25,199 nt of DNA, taken from positions 1-25,199 of the forward strand of contig JAGHSP010000185.1 in NCBI GenBank assembly GCA_018065815.1, read 5' to 3'. Below the pieces are notes generated by a model. The model did no database searches. It saw only the letters and a list, made by a program, of their open reading frames with translations, and had not been told where the DNA came from. Numbering within the stretch: position 1 is the first letter of the stretch; every line of letters begins with the position of its first letter. The stretch is from Candidatus Sodaliphilus limicaballi. Its GTDB lineage: Bacteria > Bacteroidota > Bacteroidia > Bacteroidales > Muribaculaceae. A program made the position numbers and the translations under genes. Below are positions 16,474-24,684 of this stretch, in pieces.

Positions 16474-19400
16474 TTATTTGTTAGAATTGACGGGGTCGAT
16501 GACGATAAGGTCGCCGATGTTGGTTCCGCCAAAGTTAGTTCCGTCCTCGTAGTTGCCGAAGAACTTGTAGAGACCCGCTTTCACGCGGTTGCCCTGATTG
16601 TCGTTGAGGTCCCAAGAAACGGGGAACGAGCTGGTTTTCTTGTTCCACACGATGTTGCCGTGAGCATCAGTAATTTTGAGGTTGACCATGGGCGTTGCGT
16701 TGAAGTTGCCCTCGGCGATGTCGAATGTGGCAACAGTGGTTGCGGGAGCCTCTTGGGCAGCGAGCACGATGTCGGAATTGTTGGTCACGATAAACGAGAT
16801 AGTGCGAGTGGCCGAGTGCCCGGCGATGTCGAAGACGGTGAATGTGAGCGTGTGGCTTCCCTCGGAGATGCTGTTGAGGGGGAAAGTGATGCTCAAATCA
16901 CGGCCGTCGTTGCTAGCTGTTGCACTGTTCTTGACGAGCGAGAACACAGATTTTCCGCCGTCGAGCAGCAGTTTCATAGTGTTTCCCACCGAAGCCGACA
17001 TGGTGTTGAGTGCCACGTCGTCGCTAGCGTTGATGTAGAGGACAGAGTTCTGCGGAACGACACATCCGTCGGCAAATGCTTGCTCGTCGTTGATAAACAT
17101 GTTTTCGATGACGGGGGCATTGTTGTCGGCTACGGCTTCGTTCTCGTCAAAGATACCTATTGTGAGAGAAGAGAAGTCACCGTTTACCATGTTGTCGGTG
17201 TCGTCCTGATGAGCGTAAACCTTGATTGCTGCGTTCTCGTTGAGAGCCTTGGTGTGTCGTGGCACATACACAGTGCCGGTGAACATGCCGTTAACCACTC
17301 GTCCTTGAACACGAGCGAGGATGTCGCGCGGATAGTAGATGCTGCGCATCACGCCGCTGTAAGTCACGTTGCGCAGCAGGCGCTGGGTGTCGTAGAGCGT
17401 GAGGGTTGCATCGCCGTTGAAGTCGGTGTCGATGCCCGAGCGGTCGGCTTTTTCAACCTGTGCGGTGACTGTGATTGCCTGCATGGGAGCAGTCTCAACC
17501 ATAGTGCTGCCATCGACCGGAGTGCCGTTCACGCTGGTGATGGTGAACAAGGGCTTGGGATAGTTGCACTTGATGGCGGGGTCGCCCAGCAGTGTGTAGC
17601 ACAACTTGTTGCCATTGTAAGAGGTTCCGAAGTAAGACTTCATTTTCATGTAAACCTCACCCAGAGTTGCCATTTTGCCAGTTGTGTTGTAGCTGAACAG
17701 ATTGGAAGCGAAGCCTCGGTTCATGATGTAGTTCTGGTCGTCCCACACCTGTCGTGGAGTGGTGATCATAGCGATAGCGCCGCCTTCGGGGCAGTGGAAC
17801 ATGTGCTCGGCGAGTCCGCGTGTGTCGCTGTCATATCGAGCCACCTCGCATGCCGCTGTGGTGAGGATGGGCAGGTGGGGATAATAAGTGGTCTGTGCCA
17901 GAGTAGAGGTCCACATGTTGGTCTTGGTGAAGTTGAGCGGTCCGGCATGTCCCACATAGGTAGCAAAGTACTGGCCGTTGTTGAGATACTCAATGATGCG
18001 GCGTCGAGCCTCGCTAGATGTGGTGCCGTCGCTAACCGAGCGCTCGAACATATCGACATATACCTTGTTGCTTTGCAGCTGTGTGCCGAGGTTTTGGGTG
18101 AGCTCGCTGATTCCTTCGGCCTGGAAGATGTGTCGGTCATCGTCGCCGGTGTCGCCCATGAAGAGCAGGTCGTTGCGCCAGGGGCCGTAGTCGGGTGTTG
18201 CCACATACTTGATGAGCTTGTCAACGTCGGTTTTAGCCTCCTCGACCGAAGCCGACGGATAACGTCCCACACCGATGCGCACCACGTCGCTGTAATGTGA
18301 GGGAGATGAGCCAGAATCGTCGTCAAGGAAGCCGAAGAAGTCGTCGCTCACATAAGAGTCGTCCTCGTTGTCGCTGGCGGTACTCTGGTAAGTGATGACG
18401 CGGTTGGGCTTGTTGCTCACGATGCCGCGGTTGTCATAGGAACCCTGGCCGAAGAGGAGCAGGTTCTGGAACTTGGTCTTGTCGCGGTCGTAGAACATCT
18501 TGCACAGCAGGCGGTAGGCCATCGCATCGGGTGTGCCGCTTGAGAACTCGTTGAACACTTGCTCTTGGTCAACAACTGCAACGTCCATGCCATCGACGTC
18601 GCGGTGCAGCTGTGCCACGCGCTCGGCTTGCTCCATGAACGCCTTGCTGGTGATGATGAGCATGTGGGGCGTGGAGATTGAGTGCAGGTTCTGGTTGCCG
18701 ACTTCTTCATAGGAAGAAATCTTCATGAGAGTCATCGAGGGGTCGAACGCTACATACTGCGCTGCCTTGCTGCTGATGCGCGGAGTGAACTCGTAACCTG
18801 TGGTCTCTCCTTCTTCATTAACAGCGGGCGAGAGCTCATACTGTACGGGGTCGCTGGCGATAGAGACATTCCACACCACTGTCGAAGAGTTGGCGCCTGG
18901 CAGGCTGATGACATCCTGTACAGTGAGGTTGGGAATGTTTATTTCGGTTTGAGCATTACTGTTCTCGGGAATTTTGTTCTCCTTTTTGTAAGAGATGAGC
19001 ACGTAGTCAAGTTTAGCGGTCTTGATTGTTCCCAGAGGGTTGTTGACCCACACGTTGACAGTTCCTTGCGGCACTATCTCGGGGAGGGTAACCGATGCCA
19101 CGGGCTCAACCGGAGAGTAATAGGTGTGAGAGTTAACGGGCGGGTAGATTGTAGAAGTTGAGAGCGGGTAGCCGATGGTGGTCTGTGTCCCGTTGGCCGT
19201 GACGCTCGATGCCAGATAAGACTTCGCACTCACGTTGATACCTGCTCCCACCTTGACCGTTAGCGTGTTGTCGGCAAGTCCGGGCATGTTATAGTCGATG
19301 GAGCACACGCCGCTGCCAATGTTGTCGCCGAGGAATGTTTTTCCTGACAATCCCACCGAGACGAGCTCTTGCTCGTAATAGAAATATCCGAGGCCTGTGT

Positions 19401-19893
19401 TGCGCTCTACAGATCCGCGTGACATGCTGGGCTGCTCATCGACAGTCTGCAATGAGTTGACCTCTGAAAGGAAATAATATCCATGTGTAGAGTAGGGGTT
19501 GATAGTTCTCTTGAAGTATGGCATATCGGAGCGAGGGTCGGCAATTTCCATTGCCACAGGCCCCAGCGCATAGAAGCATAGCTTGTCGTTGTATCGTGCC
19601 ACGCTCACAGGTTCAAGGTCATCGGTGTAGAGTCCGTCGAGTTTCTCGCTGATAACATTTCCGCCCATACCGAACACCTGCACCTTGCTGGGGTCGCTGA
19701 ATCCCATCTGTTGTAGTTCGTCGTTGGTGATTTCGTACACACCGGTTGCGGGAACGGCAATTTTCACCCACTTGCCAGTGGCAAGTTTAGAATTGGTCGC
19801 AAAGTGTCGCAGCGGGAGAGCCATTGCTGTTGAAGCTGCAATGGTGCTTGCTACCGCAAGAACTGCTAAATGTTTGTTGAAAAATCTTGACAT
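16474..19893 (-). CDS. PorU-like C25 cysteine peptidase (copy 2)
   Basis: 1139 aa from the ATG at 19893. The open frame runs further upstream, but those codons overlap the FAH-like gene in another frame, have no secretory features, and the ATG at 19893 gives a proper signal peptide (MSRFFNKHLAVLAVASTIAA, ending near residue 25). PorU-type N-terminal domain: LATGKWVKI (37-45) and TGVYEIT. The C25 domain spans about 400-780, with NEFSSGTPDAMAYRL (448-462), His649 in TYVGHAGP and Cys682 in TTAACEVARYD, spacing 33. GGAIAMITTPRQ follows. The C-terminal half has the DFNGDATLTLYD segment shared with copies 3 and 4, Ig-like modules and a final SWDLNDNQGNRVKAGLYKF unit. It starts 35 bp after the FAH-like gene, so is cotranscribed with it. 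The intact dyad implies an active peptidase or transpeptidase. Confidence 0.93.
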   Translation of the reverse strand: MSRFFNKHLAVLAVASTIAASTAMALPLRHFATNSKLATGKWVKIAVPATGVYEITNDELQQMGFSDPSKVQVFGMGGNVISEKLDGLYTDDLEPVSVARYNDKLCFYALGPVAMEIADPRSDMPYFKRTINPYSTHGYYFLSEVNSLQTVDEQPSMSRGSVERNTGLGYFYYEQELVSVGLSGKTFLGDNIGSGVCSIDYNMPGLADNTLTVKVGAGINVSAKSYLASSVTANGTQTTIGYPLSTSTIYPPVNSHTYYSPVEPVASVTLPEIVPQGTVNVWVNNPLGTIKTAKLDYVLISYKKENKIPENSNAQTEINIPNLTVQDVISLPGANSSTVVWNVSIASDPVQYELSPAVNEEGETTGYEFTPRISSKAAQYVAFDPSMTLMKISSYEEVGNQNLHSISTPHMLIITSKAFMEQAERVAQLHRDVDGMDVAVVDQEQVFNEFSSGTPDAMAYRLLCKMFYDRDKTKFQNLLLFGQGSYDNRGIVSNKPNRVITYQSTASDNEDDSYVSDDFFGFLDDDSGSSPSHYSDVVRIGVGRYPSASVEEAKTDVDKLIKYVATPDYGPWRNDLLFMGDTGDDDRHIFQAEGISELTQNLGTQLQSNKVYVDMFERSVSDGTTSSEARRRIIEYLNNGQYFATYVGHAGPLNFTKTNMWTSTLAQTTYYPHLPILTTAACEVARYDSDTRGLAEHMFHCPEGGAIAMITTPRQVWDDQNYIMNRGFASNLFSYNTTGKMATLGEVYMKMKSYFGTSYNGNKLCYTLLGDPAIKCNYPKPLFTITSVNGTPVDGSTMVETAPMQAITVTAQVEKADRSGIDTDFNGDATLTLYDTQRLLRNVTYSGVMRSIYYPRDILARVQGRVVNGMFTGTVYVPRHTKALNENAAIKVYAHQDDTDNMVNGDFSSLTIGIFDENEAVADNNAPVIENMFINDEQAFADGCVVPQNSVLYINASDDVALNTMSASVGNTMKLLLDGGKSVFSLVKNSATASNDGRDLSITFPLNSISEGSHTLTFTVFDIAGHSATRTISFIVTNNSDIVLAAQEAPATTVATFDIAEGNFNATPMVNLKITDAHGNIVWNKKTSSFPVSWDLNDNQGNRVKAGLYKFFGNYEDGTNFGGTNIGDLIVIDPVNSNK

Positions 19894-19928
19894 GTGTATG
19901 ATGTTTTGTTTATTATCGTTAAGTGTTG

Positions 19929-20483
19929 TTACTTGATTTTGTTCCGGAGTATCGGTTGTCCGTTGACCGAAGCGGTGAGCAAGTCGTCGATGTGCAGTGG
20001 TTGTGGCTGCGAAGCAGTCGCTCCCAGGCAAATCACGTCGCCCATCTTGATGGTAGCGTGGCGGCTGATGTGCTCGATAGCAGCCGAAGCCTCGGGCATG
20101 AAATCTTGTGGCAAGAGCGTGTGCTCCTGGCCGCCAAGCGTCCACACGAAGGATTGCAGCGGCTCGTAGTCGATCCATGAGCCATAGACTGTGGCGCCGT
20201 CCATGACCGATGCCATGCCTGCTAGCGACATCGGCTGCATGTCGTGGTCAAGTGGCACGATGGCAAACGATGCTGTCATGGCATCGATGTAGCGGTGGGC
20301 AAAACGCGGTGCTATGCATTTGCCCAGCCTGCCCACACGCAGCATGAGCATGGGCACTGCTGCAAAGTGGGGAGCGAAGTCGGGAATGAAAAACGGCTGC
20401 CCGCTGCGCAACAGCGTGGAGTCGGCCATGAGTGTGACGCTCATGTCGGTGCCGTTAGTCATATTTACTACCATTATCTTCAT
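19929..20483 (-). CDS. Fumarylacetoacetate hydrolase-fold protein, probably catalytically dead
   Basis: 184 aa. RLGKCIAPRFAHRYIDAMTA (52-71) matches the RLGK-IA-RFAHRYYDE-T block of Bacteroidales FAH-family proteins as I remember it. MGDVICLGA near 147-155 matches the family's GDVI-TG end strand, and LRSGQPFFIPDFAPHF (25-40) fits the N-terminal part. Active members bind a metal through a Glu-x-Glu pair before RLGK and an Asp about 22 residues after it. At those positions I read VPM and Ala instead, so the ligands seem lost. The segment between about 90 and 145 is also shortened or unfamiliar. Cytosolic, no signal peptide. It lies 18 bp after rex and 35 bp before copy 2, firmly within the operon. 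A ligand-binding or purely structural role is possible; the fold assignment is moderate. Confidence 0.72.
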   Translation of the reverse strand: MKIMVVNMTNGTDMSVTLMADSTLLRSGQPFFIPDFAPHFAAVPMLMLRVGRLGKCIAPRFAHRYIDAMTASFAIVPLDHDMQPMSLAGMASVMDGATVYGSWIDYEPLQSFVWTLGGQEHTLLPQDFMPEASAAIEHISRHATIKMGDVICLGATASQPQPLHIDDLLTASVNGQPILRNKIK

Positions 20484-20501
20484 TCTCTATGTTGTTAAGG
20501 C

Positions 20502-21167
20502 TCACTTGCGTGTTCCCATCCTGTTGTAGATGAGGGCGAGGTGAGCGTAGATAGACGTATTGGTGATGACGATGTCGTCGGGCGCCTTGATGCGAAACGG
20601 CGTGAAGTTCCATATCGCCTTGATGCCGCAGTCGATGGCTGTGTTGGCCATTTGCTGCGAGTGCTCAACGGGCACTGTGAGTATGGCGATAGATGCGTTG
20701 TACTCCTGCTGGCGTTGTGCAAGCTCGTCGATGCCATACACCGGAATGCCACACATCGTGGTTCCCACGAGGTCGGGGTTGACGTCGAACCCTGCCACGA
20801 TGTCGAGTCCATATTGCGACAGACCCTTGTCCTGCATGAGGGCTGCGCCCAGGTTGCCGGCGCCTATCACCACTGCGTTGTGCTTTTTCTTGAATCCCAG
20901 GAAGTCGGTCAGTTCCTTGACGAGCTTGTGCACGTCGTAACCGATGCGGGTCTTTCCCTTGATGTTGAGGAACGACAGGTCCTTGGCAATCTGTGAGGCA
21001 TCGACGTTGAGTTCCTTGGAGATCTGGGTTGACGACACGTGCTCAACGTGAAGGTTGTCGAGCATGGTGACGTAGGCCAGATACCATGGCAGTCGTCGCA
21101 GAGTGGGCTCGGGGAGCATGGTTCGTTGCGTATTTTTTGTTTCGTTCATTTCAGTTTTGTTGTTCAT
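20502..21167 (-). CDS. rex: Redox-sensing transcriptional repressor Rex
   Basis: 221 aa. Rex is a homodimeric repressor that releases DNA when NADH binds, reporting the NADH/NAD+ ratio. The N-terminal winged helix (about 18-85) begins with the hallmark PEPTLRRLPWYLAYV (19-33) and includes SSTQISKELNVDASQIAKDL. The Rossmann domain carries GAGNLG at 102-107 (after VVI), with FDVNP at 127-131 as the acidic end of the second strand. The C-terminal swapped helix (IYAHLALIYNRM) is present. Complete length. A start at the second Met (residue 7) is possible. The gene lies 12 bp after the porU-like gene and 18 bp before the FAH-like gene, so it is embedded in a surface-protein operon rather than beside fermentation genes. 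I see no clear TTGTGA-TCACAA operator in the cluster. Confidence 0.97.
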   Translation of the reverse strand: MNNKTEMNETKNTQRTMLPEPTLRRLPWYLAYVTMLDNLHVEHVSSTQISKELNVDASQIAKDLSFLNIKGKTRIGYDVHKLVKELTDFLGFKKKHNAVVIGAGNLGAALMQDKGLSQYGLDIVAGFDVNPDLVGTTMCGIPVYGIDELAQRQQEYNASIAILTVPVEHSQQMANTAIDCGIKAIWNFTPFRIKAPDDIVITNTSIYAHLALIYNRMGTRK

Positions 21168-21179
21168 GTCGCAGCGTTG

Positions 21180-24100
21180 TTATTCTCCTATCACTGCGAG
21201 TTTCTTTGACTTGGTTGCTTCTCTCACGCCGTCGGTCGAGATGGTGGCCCTGTACACATAGATTCCTCGTGGCACACGGTTGCCTGCCAGGTCGGTAAGG
21301 TTCCATGTGATGGGGAACGAGGTGTACATGTCGCTCTGTCCGCTCTGCTGTGTGGTCCACACGAGACGTCCCGAGATGTCGTAAACGCTGATGCCCACGT
21401 TGATGGTAGCTTCTGGGCGGTTGTGCTTCACGTAGAAGGTAGTCTCAACCGAGGCGGGGTTAGATGTGGCGTAAACCTCGTAGATGTCGGGTTTGAGTCC
21501 TTTCACCACGTTGAAGGAGACGGTGTTCTCGGTCACGTTGTTGAAAACGTCCCACACGCGCAGTCGCAGGGTGTGTGCACCGTTAGACAAGCCTTTGAGT
21601 TGGTAGCTGATTGATCCCTTGTAGCCCTGTGATGAGTGCTCGGGAGTGTAGTACTTGTTCACGTCGGTATAGACCACTTTGTCGTCGAGAGTGAGAGTGA
21701 TTGAGTGTCCTATTCCGGCGTCAGAGAGGTTGATGCCGCTGGCGTCGCTCACTGTGGCAAGCACGATGGGATCCTCGTCGACGTCGCCGCCGTTCTTGAA
21801 GTCCTCGCTGTTGAGTCCCATTCTGATGATAGACGGCCCGATGGTATCGGCCTGGGCGGTCTCGTCATATCCGTAGATGATGAAGTCCTCGCTAGCACCT
21901 ATGGCGTCGTCGCAATGCTCGGCGTCGAAGGCATAGAGGTTGATGAGCGATGGAGTGTAGTTGTCGTAGGAAATCTCGGTGGGAATAGTGATTTTGACCG
22001 AGAATTGTCCGTTCTTGACCGAGTCGCTGCTCACCGCAATGCGGTTGCTGTGTTCCTGGTAGGTGAACTCAACGCCTTCCTTGCCATAGCCGTGGGTGGT
22101 GACCGACTGGTCGCAGTCGTAGAGCTGGCTCTTGACCGAGCCGTTGAAGTTGTTCACCTTGTTGCCCTTGTGGTCCACGATTGATCCCGTGAAAGTCACC
22201 GTCTGGCGTGCCTTGAACTCGGGTTTGTTCTCGGGGTTGACCGGAGTGCCGTTGATGGCCTCGATGCGTGCGGTGTATTTGGGCATGGCCAGTCGCATGG
22301 CGGGGTCTCCCATGAGGAAGTAGGACTGGTTGTTGGCCAGGCGTGTCGCGTTGCAAGAGTTGCGGAACACGTCGCCCAGTCGCATGGGCAGGCCGTCGCT
22401 GTCGCGAGAGAAGAGGTTCTCGTACAGTTTGTTGCCCAGAATGGCGTTAGCGGTGATACCTGCCTGGCGGTTAGTGCTCAACACGGCGATGGCGCCGCCG
22501 TTCTTGTTGAGGAACATGAGTTCGCCTCCCGATTCTTCAAGGGCATCGTATCGTGCCAGCTCACAAGTGGTGGCGAGCATGAGGGGCAGGTGCTTGTAGA
22601 ACATGTTGTTGAGGTAGTCGTTGTTGCGCACGATGTTGTTGTCCGACACCACGTTGGGGCTAGAATGTCCGTTGTATCCCCACATGATCACGCCGTCGCG
22701 CAGGCCGCCATAGAGGTCGTTGCGAGCGCCAGGGTAGTTGCGTGAAGAACCCAGGCTCTCCGACTCGTAGGCATCGAGATAGATGCGCTTGAACAGGTAG
22801 TTGTTTCCTTCGTTTTTCTGTGCGCTCTTGATATACTCTTCGGTCTGTTTCATGAAGTCGCCCCCCTGCTCGTCGTCGGCAACGAGTATGGCCTTGTTAC
22901 GCCAGGTACCGTAGTTGGGCGAAGTGATGTAGTTGATGAGTTTGTCCACAGCAATGCGTGCCTCTTCCTCGCTCTTCACGGGGAAGCGTCCCACTGCGAT
23001 GTTCTGCTCGTTGCTGCCCCAGTTGTTGCCAGAGCCGTCTTGCAGCGATGATACAGGCGCGTCGGTGCAATAGGTGCTGCTTTCGATGCTGGAATTGGGC
23101 GATTGCCAAGTGAGTAGGGCAGGGAATGACAGGGCCTTGAACTCGTTGGTTATCTGCTTGTTGTCGAAAGTACCGTTGCCGAACATCAGTGCATACTGCA
23201 AGTGATGTCCCTTCTCATCGGTGCCGCGGTCGTAGAAATACTTGCACAGCATGCGGTAGGCCATCATGTCGGGCACGCCTGATGAGAACTCGTTGAATAT
23301 CTCATCTTGCGCCAGGGTGAGCACTCTCATGCTGTCGAGTTGCTCGTGCAGAACTGCTACGCGAAGCGCTTGGTTCATGTAGCGCGGGTGAGTGATGATG
23401 ATCATGTCGGGCACCTCCATGGCATGGATGTCCTGGTTGGCTACTCGTCCCACTATCTGCGGAGAAGCAAAGCTGTGATTGATGTTGAAAATCGCATACT
23501 CACGCTGTCCTTTGTAAGCCGTAGCAAAGGCTGTGGTAGTGCCGCTGGTGGCGGTGTTCAGTTCCACGGGGGCGTGAGCCTTTGTAACGTCCCACACATG
23601 CACACCCTCGCCGGCACCGGTAACTGCCATGGCCACGCCGGCCTCGTAGTTGTAGGGAGTGGCAAAGTAGAGCGAGCCGTTGTCGAGTGCAAGGCGACGC
23701 TGGTAGTTGATTGTGATGCTGTTGAGTCGTGCCAGTGTCACGGTGGCATTGTTGTTGGTGTATTTGATTGTGTAGTTCAAGTCTTCCTTGTCGAGGGTGA
23801 AAGTCTTGTTCATCTTCTTCACCGTGTAGTAGAGATGATCTGACTTGTCAAACTCAAACTTGTCGGAGTTGGCGATGGGCAGGTTTGTGCCGTTGTACTG
23901 GAAAGAGAAGTTGCCGCCTCCGCTGGTGCTGCTTTGTCGCACACCGGCCAGTGTGACCGTGTTGACCTCGGAACCCGGCACGAGGCCTTTGAGTTTGAAC
24001 TGGTACACCTGGTTGGGGTTAGAGATGAAGTCCTCGCCCAGGTAGTCGCGGCCTATCTGCCCCGGGTTTACCAATTCTTTCTCGTGGAAAAGCCTCTCGG

Positions 24101-24617
24101 TGAACGTCGTCTCTGGCGTGCCTGTGATGGGCGACTCGTCGTGAGCCACGGCGATGTCGGTGTAGTCGTTGCTGTCGGTGACAAAGTAGTAGGCCTCTGT
24201 CGCATAGGGGTGCTGTTGCGGAACAAACAGCATAGGATTAGTGCCTCGTGCCCATGTGAGATTGCCCTGGGCATAAAACAAGAGCTTGCCGTTGCTTCTC
24301 AACACGGGAACCTGTGGCAGGTCGTCGGGGATGTCGGTTGTGAGCGTTTCGCTCATGGGTGCGCCCCCGCGGCCGAAGACGTGCAGCGAAGCCACGCCTC
24401 CGCTGAATCCCCAGTTGCGGGCATCGGCATCGGTAATCTGGTAGATGCCGCTATCGTTGATCTTGATTTTCACCCAGTTGCCTTGCGACAGCTTGGATGA
24501 CTGGGTGTAGTGTGACAGGGGAAATGCCGAGGATTGTGGTGCTGAAATCGTTAATGCAGCAAGGGTGAACAAACCTGCGGCAAGGACACGTGCTATGATG
24601 TTTTTTCTCATGTTCAT
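21180..24617 (-). CDS. porU: Probable type IX secretion sortase PorU (C25 cysteine peptidase)
   Basis: 1145 aa, close to P. gingivalis PorU. PorU sits on the outer surface, removes the C-terminal signal of T9SS cargo and joins the cargo to anionic LPS. Signal peptide about 1-31 (ends SSA-F). N-terminal domain LSQGNWVKI (43-51), SGIYQIT (56-62). C25 domain about 395-780: NEFSSGVPDMMAYRM (442-456), His651 in YNGHSS, Cys685 in ATTCELARYD (spacing 34), GGAIAVLSTNR and GDPAMRL. The GHSS motif is nearer to canonical GHGS than the GHAG of the other three copies. The tail ends FPITWNLTDLAGNRVPRGIY then a KSKKLAVIGE strand, like a T9SS C-terminal domain. It is first in the operon, with a consensus promoter. 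Naming it porU is inference from length and motifs; a different C25 surface protease is the alternative. Confidence 0.85.
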   Translation of the reverse strand: MNMRKNIIARVLAAGLFTLAALTISAPQSSAFPLSHYTQSSKLSQGNWVKIKINDSGIYQITDADARNWGFSGGVASLHVFGRGGAPMSETLTTDIPDDLPQVPVLRSNGKLLFYAQGNLTWARGTNPMLFVPQQHPYATEAYYFVTDSNDYTDIAVAHDESPITGTPETTFTERLFHEKELVNPGQIGRDYLGEDFISNPNQVYQFKLKGLVPGSEVNTVTLAGVRQSSTSGGGNFSFQYNGTNLPIANSDKFEFDKSDHLYYTVKKMNKTFTLDKEDLNYTIKYTNNNATVTLARLNSITINYQRRLALDNGSLYFATPYNYEAGVAMAVTGAGEGVHVWDVTKAHAPVELNTATSGTTTAFATAYKGQREYAIFNINHSFASPQIVGRVANQDIHAMEVPDMIIITHPRYMNQALRVAVLHEQLDSMRVLTLAQDEIFNEFSSGVPDMMAYRMLCKYFYDRGTDEKGHHLQYALMFGNGTFDNKQITNEFKALSFPALLTWQSPNSSIESSTYCTDAPVSSLQDGSGNNWGSNEQNIAVGRFPVKSEEEARIAVDKLINYITSPNYGTWRNKAILVADDEQGGDFMKQTEEYIKSAQKNEGNNYLFKRIYLDAYESESLGSSRNYPGARNDLYGGLRDGVIMWGYNGHSSPNVVSDNNIVRNNDYLNNMFYKHLPLMLATTCELARYDALEESGGELMFLNKNGGAIAVLSTNRQAGITANAILGNKLYENLFSRDSDGLPMRLGDVFRNSCNATRLANNQSYFLMGDPAMRLAMPKYTARIEAINGTPVNPENKPEFKARQTVTFTGSIVDHKGNKVNNFNGSVKSQLYDCDQSVTTHGYGKEGVEFTYQEHSNRIAVSSDSVKNGQFSVKITIPTEISYDNYTPSLINLYAFDAEHCDDAIGASEDFIIYGYDETAQADTIGPSIIRMGLNSEDFKNGGDVDEDPIVLATVSDASGINLSDAGIGHSITLTLDDKVVYTDVNKYYTPEHSSQGYKGSISYQLKGLSNGAHTLRLRVWDVFNNVTENTVSFNVVKGLKPDIYEVYATSNPASVETTFYVKHNRPEATINVGISVYDISGRLVWTTQQSGQSDMYTSFPITWNLTDLAGNRVPRGIYVYRATISTDGVREATKSKKLAVIGE

Positions 24618-24652
24618 GAACAGTTCTAATAAATTTTATTTATTATCTAACG

Positions 24653-24684
24653 CAAAATTAGTGAAATTATTGCGTAACCGCAAA
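24653..24684 (-). promoter_or_regulatory. Promoter of the porU-like/rex operon with an overlapping dyad
   Basis: On the - strand, TTTG (24681-24684), a 20-nt spacer and TAATTTTG (24653-24660), in the extended core TTCACTAATTTTGC. Start of transcription is expected near 24646, giving a leader of about 30 nt. The inverted repeat TTGCG-gtta-CGCAA (24670-24683) overlaps the -33 element and is well placed as an operator. Confidence 0.8.

Noticed and set aside
16660..18300. 546-aa open frame on the + strand
   Set aside because: It is antisense to the copy 2 peptidase, has no recognisable domain, and reflects codon bias of the real gene. The long + strand frames at 14284-15237 and 13441-14112 are rejected for the same reason.
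19894..20178. N-terminal extension of the copy 2 peptidase (95 extra residues)
   Set aside because: It overlaps the FAH-like gene in another frame, has the composition of a shadow frame, and the ATG at 19893 gives a signal peptide and a length matching the other copies.
9483..24617. Gingipain-like secreted virulence proteases
   Set aside because: Length, N-terminal domain and lack of a gingipain-type propeptide and adhesin domains fit PorU better, although protease activity of copies 2-4 cannot be excluded.
24611..24622. Perfect palindrome TGTTCATGAACA at the porU-like start codon
   Set aside because: It arises from the coding sequence MNM and its immediate upstream bases; a 12-bp palindrome at one site is not enough to propose an operator.
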